From contig JAJYKG010000041.1 in assembly GCA_021788795.1 (NCBI GenBank), forward strand, positions 1-12,333: a DNA stretch of 12,333 nucleotides. Reading direction: 5' to 3'. Positions 1 through 4,129 of this stretch are shown here, one piece after another; position 1 is the stretch's first letter, and each line of letters begins with the position of its first letter. The translations under genes and the position numbers were made by a program. This stretch comes from Thermoplasmata archaeon. GTDB lineage: Archaea; Thermoplasmatota; Thermoplasmata; RBG-16-68-12. The notes under the pieces were generated by a model, which worked only from the letters and a program-made list of their open reading frames with translations, ran no database searches and was not told where the DNA came from.

Positions 1-10
1 AGGTCTCGCT

Positions 11-254
11 TCATTCCATCGTCTCGAGGCTCAGAGCGCGGAGGTGCTGGAGCTGCTCCTTGACGCTGTCCTTCGTGCGGTGCAGGACCTCCGCGATCTC
101 GGCGCTCGTGCACCCCGCGGCCCGGAGGTCGAGCGCCTGGTCGATTTCCTCGTCCGTCCACGGCCGGTGGAGGCCGCGGCACTCGGGACAAGTCGCGGAG
201 GGTGGACCGGTGCACGGTCTCCCGGAGCGTCGATCCCTCGGTCAGAATCGCCAT
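11..254 (-). pseudogene. Zinc-ribbon plus helix-turn-helix small protein, apparently frameshifted
   Basis: Reading back from the TGA at 11-13 gives a convincing small DNA-binding module: a CPEC pair, then RPWTDEEIDQALDLRAAG, TSAEIAEVLHRTKDSVKEQL and a short tail, resembling a Myb/SANT-like or sigma-region-4-like helix-turn-helix. That frame has a stop at 242-244 and no ATG, GTG or TTG before the CPEC. A different frame opens with ATG at 252-254, preceded by an excellent GGGGAGGAG ribosome site about 5 nt away, and reads MAILTEGSTLRETVHRSTLRD. Joining the two frames around 190-200 gives a sensible protein of about 80 residues. The span is 244 nt, one more than a multiple of three, so one extra or two missing bases would explain it. 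Likely a small transcription factor; target unknown. A sequencing or assembly error, a real pseudogene and recoding cannot be told apart here. Confidence 0.6.
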
Positions 255-685
255 GCTCTCCTCCCCGGTTTCGGGTGACCGAAAGGGGCGGCTCCACCGG
301 CTTAGTTCGTTCGTGTGTACTGTGCGCATCCTGAGGCCACGGCGGGAGGCCTCGGCGGGGGAAACCCCTGCGCAGGTCGACTTGTACCGCTTGCCAAGCG
401 GGAGAGTTCCCTGAGGAGAGATTCGTGACGGGCAGGACTATTGCCGGCTCGACTTTCAATTGTGAAGAGGAATCATCTTGAACGTCCAGATCCTCTCAGA
501 CGCCGGGTACGATGACGGTCGCCGTCGACGGTTTCCCATCGCTTCCCCTCCAAGCCTTGGGCGATCGCCATCCTATCCTTTTTCCGCCCAGGATGATCCA
601 TCGACCGCTATCTCGGAGAGCCTGACGAAGGATTTGGCGGACCGCCATCCGAGGGGGCACGCGCGAAGGGGCGGTGGCCCGGAGA
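255..685. other. Gene-free stretch of about 430 nt
   Basis: I see no supportable gene here. Open frames on both strands are rich in Arg, Ser and Pro, lack ribosome sites and resemble nothing I recognise. The leftward gene's ribosome site (forward 260-264, GGAGG on the minus strand) lies at its left end. An AT-rich patch around 453-463 contains the palindrome CAATTG and could be a promoter element, but no gene is placed to use it convincingly. Short GC-rich inverted repeats (GAGGCC...GGCCTC around 331-351) are within chance for this base composition. Confidence 0.5.
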
Positions 686-1249
686 TCATGAGGGTTGCCG
701 GCTCCGCCCCTCACCCCGGATTTCCGCGATCTTCCTCCAACGGGGCAATTTCGCTTCAATCAGGCGATCCAAAGACCATCGGCTCGGTCCGAAAGCCGCG
801 TTGATGATGAGCAGCAACAGGAAGACGAAGGCGTAGATGATTCCCGTGCCGATGTCGGTCGAGTTCGGGCCGTACGGTCCGCCGAAGCCCTCGGGCACGC
901 CCCACATCAGGAGGCTAAGGAAAAACCCGGCTGTATACGCCACCTTGCGGAGGAACCCAAAGATTAGGGCCAAACCCAGAGCGAGCTCGAAGAGTCCGAT
1001 GGTCGTCACGAAGAGACCCGGGCTGGCAGCGACGGTCTGGCTCCAGAACTGGAACCAGGGTGCGAGCCATGACGGCTGGCCGGCGCCGGCGTCCTGGACC
1101 ATCCTCGGGAGAGCATCCGCCATTCCAGGTTGGAATTTGAGCGCTCCGTCAATGGCCCAGACAATTCCGAAGATGATTCGCATGCCTGTCTTGAGGGAGT
1201 CGACATGCCGGACGAACCAGTTGTCAAGCGACGTTTGAACCGACGTCAC
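686..1249 (-). CDS. DoxX/DoxD-like membrane protein
   Basis: A 187-residue integral membrane protein of the DoxX/DoxD (thiosulfate:quinone oxidoreductase small-subunit-like) superfamily. About four membrane segments are visible near residues 22-38, 76-100, 103-118 and 134-152. The first carries the TGMRIIFGIVWAIDGALKF pattern typical of DoxX N-termini, and the last follows the PYGPNSTDIGTGIIYAF loop. Family members support quinone-linked redox or sulfur oxidation; the substrate here is not evident, and no large-subunit partner lies next to it. The start is GTG at 1247-1249, preceded by AAGGAGG (forward 1259-1265) with 9-nt spacing. The frame is open further upstream, but the extra residues are polar and not conserved-looking. 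Divergent from the DUF2085-type gene. Product family fairly sure, exact role not. Confidence 0.8.
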   Translation of the reverse strand: MTSVQTSLDNWFVRHVDSLKTGMRIIFGIVWAIDGALKFQPGMADALPRMVQDAGAGQPSWLAPWFQFWSQTVAASPGLFVTTIGLFELALGLALIFGFLRKVAYTAGFFLSLLMWGVPEGFGGPYGPNSTDIGTGIIYAFVFLLLLIINAAFGPSRWSLDRLIEAKLPRWRKIAEIRGEGRSRQPS

Positions 1250-1327
1250 AATCTCGAGCCTCCTTCTCGTTGCCAAAGCAACCGAGAGCGAGCGGTCCTT
1301 GCGGCGGTCTTGCTGGGGACACGCGCC

Positions 1328-1338
1328 CCCTATATCCC
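1328..1338 (-). promoter_or_regulatory. TATA-like promoter box for the DoxX-like gene
   Basis: Minus-strand GGGATATAGGG lies about 80 nt ahead of the GTG start at 1249. Archaeal spacing would put the transcript start near 1305, giving a leader of roughly 55 nt that contains the AAGGAGG ribosome site. Inferred from composition and position only. Confidence 0.4.
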
Positions 1339-1352
1339 ATCGGCCCTGATTT

Positions 1353-1372
1353 GCACTCCGGTTTACCGGTGC
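1353..1372. repeat. Inverted repeat, candidate operator in a divergent promoter region
   Basis: CCGGT-TT-ACCGG (1358-1369) is a perfect 5+2+5 inverted repeat. GCAC on the left and TGC on the right extend the symmetry with one mismatch. It lies between the two outward-facing TATA-like boxes of the DoxX-like and DUF2085-type genes, the usual place for a dimeric repressor or activator site. The binding protein is unknown. Confidence 0.4.
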
Positions 1373-1416
1373 CAATGCGGAGGGGTATCGGCTTGACGAA
1401 TGAGGTCCGGAAGGGC

Positions 1417-1424
1417 GATATAGA
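1417..1424 (+). promoter_or_regulatory. TATA-like promoter box for the DUF2085-type gene
   Basis: GATATAGA lies about 45 nt ahead of the GTG start at 1466. Archaeal spacing puts the transcript start near 1445, inside or at the end of the hairpin at 1433-1451, leaving a short leader of about 20 nt. Confidence 0.4.
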
Positions 1425-1432
1425 GGGACCTC

Positions 1433-1451
1433 AAGGGAGAGCTGCTCCCTT
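1433..1451 (+). promoter_or_regulatory. Perfect 7-bp hairpin at the transcript start of the DUF2085-type gene
   Basis: AAGGGAG-AGCTG-CTCCCTT is a perfect inverted repeat with a 5-nt loop. It overlaps the predicted transcription start and ends 14 nt ahead of the GTG start codon. It could be a repressor site that blocks initiation, or an RNA hairpin if transcription starts earlier. Confidence 0.4.
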
Positions 1452-1465
1452 ACCGAGATGACAGC

Positions 1466-2200
1466 GTGTGGCACTTCGGAAAGGCTAAATCCAAGCCTCC
1501 CGCATTACGGACCGTGCCCTCGTATCTCTGGGCCCGCCTCACGTGGAGCAGAGCCCTCTTCGGTCTTCTCATCCTCAATCTGACCTGGACGGCCTCCCTC
1601 TTCATCGCGCCGATGCTCCTGGCGCCGGGCACGTTCGCGTGGCCGTACGCGCAGTATCCCTTGGTGGCTTACCACCTCGGCGCCGCGAACCAGCTCAACT
1701 ACGAGCCGATCTGGCAGACCCTCTGGATCTACCCGCGCGCCGTCTACACGTTCGGCGACCTGCAGTGCCATCAGCTCTGGTTCCGGTCCCTCTGGATCAA
1801 CGGGAACCAACTGCCCATCGATGCGCGCATGACCTCCATGTATATCTTCGCGAACTTCGGGCTTGTGGCTGCGGCCCTCGCGGCACCGTCCACCTCCTCA
1901 GCCCAAGTCATGCTCAACGCGATGCCCGGATTCCTTCGCAGGCGCCTTTCCCGACTCAGGCCGGAGCGAGCAAGCGCCATCATCGTCGTCGCGGGCCTGC
2001 TCCCCGTGGCGGTGGACGGCTTCACTCAGCTATTCTCGAGCGTCACGCACTACGAGTCCACCAACGTGATGCGGATCCTCACAGGCGTGCCGAGCGGCTT
2101 CGTCGGGGGCCTCCTCATCGGAGCAATGCTCGTGTCCAACAAGCAGTTCTCCGTAGACATCCGAGAGATGCGAACCCGCGCGATGCGAAACGGTCGGTGA
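1466..2200 (+). CDS. DUF2085-family integral membrane protein
   Basis: A 244-residue membrane protein matching the uncharacterised DUF2085 family. The family's signature runs in order: CHQ at 101-103, RS at 108-109, a PIDARM stretch at 117-122, a membrane helix with N130-G132, DGFTQ at 184-188, ESTN at 197-200 and RILTGVPSGF at 203-212. Membrane segments are near residues 30-52, 122-140, 171-190 and 208-224. Family members usually have a second Cys in the CAR motif near residue 120; here it reads DAR, so a two-Cys metal or disulfide site would be incomplete. Function is unknown for the family. The GTG start at 1466 is chosen because of the TATA-like box 45 nt upstream; no strong ribosome site is present, which fits a short-leader archaeal transcript. 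The start is the least certain part. Confidence 0.75.
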   Translation: MWHFGKAKSKPPALRTVPSYLWARLTWSRALFGLLILNLTWTASLFIAPMLLAPGTFAWPYAQYPLVAYHLGAANQLNYEPIWQTLWIYPRAVYTFGDLQCHQLWFRSLWINGNQLPIDARMTSMYIFANFGLVAAALAAPSTSSAQVMLNAMPGFLRRRLSRLRPERASAIIVVAGLLPVAVDGFTQLFSSVTHYESTNVMRILTGVPSGFVGGLLIGAMLVSNKQFSVDIREMRTRAMRNGR

Positions 2201-2542
2201 GAACCGCCCGGAATTGATCCCTCGTCTCGTTTCCGATGCCGCTCGCAGACTCGGAGTCACTCGCAGCGTTCCGCGGGCTCGCGCCGCAGCCCACTCCGGT
2301 CGGCCACCACTCTCGTCCAGTTCAACGATGTAATCCCGCTCTCATGCTTCCATCCGTGCACCGAGGTGCTCTCACTCTTTGCAAATGCAAACGGCAACTC
2401 AAATGGAGTCCCCCGTCCCTTGGGGACTCAGACTAGGCTGTGGTGAAAGGTTCGAAAACGGGACCTCTTCGGAGCGATCCGTCGGGTCGGATGAGGCACG
2501 CCGAACCAAGCCATCGGTCTATCCAGGAGCCTCCGTGGGACC
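2201..2542. other. Gene-free stretch of about 340 nt with two symmetric elements
   Basis: No supportable coding region: open frames of 60-70 codons here lack ribosome sites and look random. Two structures stand out. TTTGC-AAAT-GCAAA (2378-2391) is a 5+4+5 inverted repeat in otherwise GC-rich sequence. GAGTCCCC...GGGGACTC (2406-2429) is a perfect 8-bp stem with an 8-nt loop. They lie 110-165 nt ahead of the small Met/His membrane protein gene and may be its control region or the end of the DUF2085-type transcript. Confidence 0.45.
2406..2429 (+). repeat. Perfect 8-bp stem-loop
   Basis: GAGTCCCC (2406-2413) and GGGGACTC (2422-2429) are perfect complements around an 8-nt loop. No U-run follows, so an intrinsic terminator is not clearly supported. 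It could be an RNA structure in the leader of the downstream gene or an operator. Confidence 0.4.
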
Positions 2543-2785
2543 ATGCCCGAACCGGACGAATCGGTCGCAATGATGGATCATTCAGCCCATAGCAGCGGAG
2601 AAGCCGCGACGCACCGACAGAGCCGGGTGCGGTGGACAATCACTTACGTAATCGCCCTCATCCTTGTGGCAGTTGCGCTCTTTGTGCTGGTCCCGGGCGG
2701 AGGGCAGCTGAGCCTACTTGTTGTTTTCGGGGGACTTATGCTCCTTATGCACATGCCTGGCGGTCTGCACCAGCACGGCGGCTAG
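2543..2785 (+). CDS. Small Met/His-rich membrane protein, DUF2933-like
   Basis: An 80-residue protein with a Met/His head (MMDHSAH, residues 10-16), two close membrane helices (about 32-50 and 56-70), and a Met/His tail (LMLLMHMPGGLHQHGG). The arrangement resembles the DUF2933 family of small proteins, often found near copper-efflux genes, whose second helix ends in a Met/His-rich stretch. Met and His clusters of this kind commonly bind Cu+ or Ag+, so a metal-buffering or delivery role at the membrane is plausible. The assignment rests on pattern, not alignment. ATG at 2543 is chosen with AGGAG at 2525-2529 (a rather long 13-nt spacing); ATG at 2570 or 2573 would also keep the Met/His head. 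It stands alone, converging on the 51-residue gene with a shared hairpin between them. Confidence 0.6.
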   Translation: MPEPDESVAMMDHSAHSSGEAATHRQSRVRWTITYVIALILVAVALFVLVPGGGQLSLLVVFGGLMLLMHMPGGLHQHGG

Positions 2786-2818
2786 ACCCACGCTCTCGAG
2801 TATGAATACAGATTGCCT

Positions 2819-2846
2819 GGCCGTCCCATCCGTAGGGACGGCCTTT
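2819..2846 (+). terminator. Hairpin terminator between convergent genes
   Basis: GGCCGTCCC (2819-2827) and GGGACGGCC (2835-2843) form a perfect 9-bp stem with a 7-nt loop, followed by TTT on the plus strand. It lies 33 nt after the plus-strand stop at 2785 and 16 nt before the minus-strand stop at 2860, so it could end both transcripts. Confidence 0.6.
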
Positions 2847-2859
2847 GAGGATTGCGGGC

Positions 2860-3015
2860 TCACTTCCCCGTTTCTTCGAGGCAGCACTGTGTGACCTCGA
2901 TTCCGCCGGCCTTCTTCCGCACGAGAATGGAATTCCCCGTCCGGTTCGTAACCTTGACCTCTCCGATCTCAACGGTCTCATCGGTCCGCACACGCGTTCC
3001 GGCTGGTCTCGCCAT
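2860..3015 (-). CDS. Small 51-residue protein with a C-terminal Cys-Cys motif
   Basis: A short gene. It begins MARPAGTRVRTDETVEIGEV, continues through KVTNRTGNSILVRKKAGG and ends in IEVTQCCLEETGK. The residue mix is that of a folded, mostly beta, soluble protein, with alternating hydrophobic and charged residues and no membrane segment. The vicinal CC at 44-45 near the end could bind a soft metal or form a disulfide. Start ATG at 3013-3015, with GAGG about 5-8 nt upstream and an AT-rich block (forward 3041-3053) placed as a TATA box for a near-leaderless transcript. Its 3' end lies beside the 2819-2846 hairpin. I do not recognise the family. Coding status is supported by sensible composition, the promoter and the terminator placement. 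Confidence 0.6.
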   Translation of the reverse strand: MARPAGTRVRTDETVEIGEVKVTNRTGNSILVRKKAGGIEVTQCCLEETGK

Positions 3016-3040
3016 GCTGCCCTCGCAAGGGGTCGTTGGC

Positions 3041-3053
3041 TATGCTTTTTTGG
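3041..3053 (-). promoter_or_regulatory. AT-rich promoter box for the 51-residue Cys-Cys gene
   Basis: Minus-strand CCAAAAAAGCATA lies 26-38 nt ahead of the ATG at 3015, the spacing expected for a TATA box of a leaderless or near-leaderless archaeal transcript. Confidence 0.35.
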
Positions 3054-3156
3054 ATGAGTTCCATCGCTGCCGATTGGCTCCCCCGGTCCGTGTTCGTTTC
3101 GCTTGCTGAGGAAATGGACCGCCCGACACGCAAACCGGAGCGACACCGACGCGATA

Positions 3157-3168
3157 TTCGGCACCGAA
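3157..3168. repeat. 5+2+5 inverted repeat in a divergent intergenic region
   Basis: TTCGG-CA-CCGAA is a perfect inverted repeat with the same geometry as CCGGT-TT-ACCGG at 1358-1369, though a different sequence. It lies between two outward-facing promoters, about 35 nt ahead of the AATTAATAA box of the rightward gene. Candidate operator only. Confidence 0.3.
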
Positions 3169-3201
3169 CGATACCCGACCAGCGGACAGCTCAAGGCCAA
3201 G

Positions 3202-3210
3202 AATTAATAA
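3202..3210 (+). promoter_or_regulatory. TATA-like promoter box for the Cys-pair membrane protein
   Basis: AATTAATAA stands out in GC-rich surroundings 43-51 nt ahead of the TTG start at 3253. Archaeal spacing puts the transcript start near 3230, with a leader of about 20 nt. Confidence 0.5.
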
Positions 3211-3252
3211 GCCGCGGGGTCTCGCATCCTGGGGTCTGAAACGAGCCTCCGA

Positions 3253-4110
3253 TTGGTCACGCGAACGGTACTGAGACCGTCGTTTCCGGGATTGGCTTTC
3301 TCGGGCGCGTTCGTCATTCTGTACGGCTATTCCGAATATGCCGGCGCCGGACTCGCCCAAGAGAACGTCGCCCTTTTGTCGATGTGGGGCTCCGCAGTGT
3401 GGATCTTGTTCGTTCTCTTGTTCGCGCTGGGCGCGGGGAGCGCGATTCTCCAGCTCAAGGAGCGAGCTCGCGAGGCAAGCACGTTCGGTGCGACCCGCGG
3501 GTTCTCTGTGTTAGGGGAGCCGTTCCTCCATCGACGGGGGCACCGCGTCTTCCTTGCTGCCTTCTCCGCCTACCTCCTGGTCTTCAGCTGGGCCTCGTCG
3601 ATCCTGGTCATCCGACCCGGTCAGGACTTCACGGCGACGTACGGAGTCCAGGTCCCCTCGACGCAAGCTAGTGTCTGCTGCGGACCCGTGGGCACGGTGC
3701 CCTCGTACACGATCTTCCTAATGCAGGGCCTGGGGCTACTCCTCATCCCCGCGAACGTGCTCTTGGCGCTGAGCGTCTCGCTCCTCGCAGCCCTGTCCAT
3801 CTCGGTTTCGATCAGCGCATTCTCGACCTGGCGGGCCGCTTCCCGGGGAGCAGGGAGCGCGGGCCTGGCGGGGCTCGTGGGATTCGTCGCTTCCTGCCCC
3901 ACTTGCGCCGGCCAGGTCCTGCTCGGCGCCATCCTCGGCTCCGGATCCAGCGCCTTCGCGCTGGCCGTCGCGCCGTGGCAGCTGGACTTAGCGCTGGCCT
4001 CCATTGGCATTCTCCTCGTCACCCTTTGGGCCCAAACCCGCTGGATTGCGAGATCCCGACGGGCCTGCGTTGTACGAGCCACCCCGCGGGAAGCCTCGCG
4101 CATCGGTTGA
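3253..4110 (+). CDS. Polytopic membrane protein with CC and CxxC motifs
   Basis: A 285-residue integral membrane protein with roughly six membrane segments, near residues 12-30, 44-66, 98-120, 152-190 (probably two), 203-228 and 240-260. Two Cys motifs stand out. VCCGPVG (142-143) opens a loop before one helix, and SCPTCAGQVLLGAILG (C215, C218) sits at the start of a small-residue-rich helix. Such membrane-edge Cys pairs suggest a redox-active disulfide or a soft-metal site. I do not recognise a named family. The only in-frame start before the first helix is TTG at 3253 (an upstream stop is at 3208-3210), with a TATA-like box about 45 nt ahead. The gene converges on the CPD-type ATPase with only 19 nt between the stops. 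Surrounded by metal-handling genes, a copper or thiol-redox role is a guess from context. Confidence 0.7.
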   Translation: MVTRTVLRPSFPGLAFSGAFVILYGYSEYAGAGLAQENVALLSMWGSAVWILFVLLFALGAGSAILQLKERAREASTFGATRGFSVLGEPFLHRRGHRVFLAAFSAYLLVFSWASSILVIRPGQDFTATYGVQVPSTQASVCCGPVGTVPSYTIFLMQGLGLLLIPANVLLALSVSLLAALSISVSISAFSTWRAASRGAGSAGLAGLVGFVASCPTCAGQVLLGAILGSGSSAFALAVAPWQLDLALASIGILLVTLWAQTRWIARSRRACVVRATPREASRIG

Positions 4111-4129
4111 TGGAGAGTGGGCCGGCTTC

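Noticed and set aside
31..459. A 142-codon minus-strand open frame covering the HTH gene
   Set aside because: Its C-terminal half is the wrong-frame reading of the HTH body (Arg/Ser-rich); the CPEC and HTH motifs are in the neighbouring frame.
478..804. A 108-codon plus-strand open frame starting at TTG and overlapping the DoxX-like gene
   Set aside because: Low-complexity Arg/Ser/Pro product, runs into the opposite-strand DoxX coding sequence, no ribosome site or promoter fit.
2384..2390. AAATGCA shared with 8803-8809 ahead of the Lrp-TRASH gene as a common operator
   Set aside because: A 7-base match is expected by chance in 12 kb on two strands, and the flanking bases differ; too weak to claim.
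2449..2465. GGTTCGAAAACGGGACC as part of a tRNA T-arm
   Set aside because: No matching acceptor, anticodon or D-arm could be built around it.
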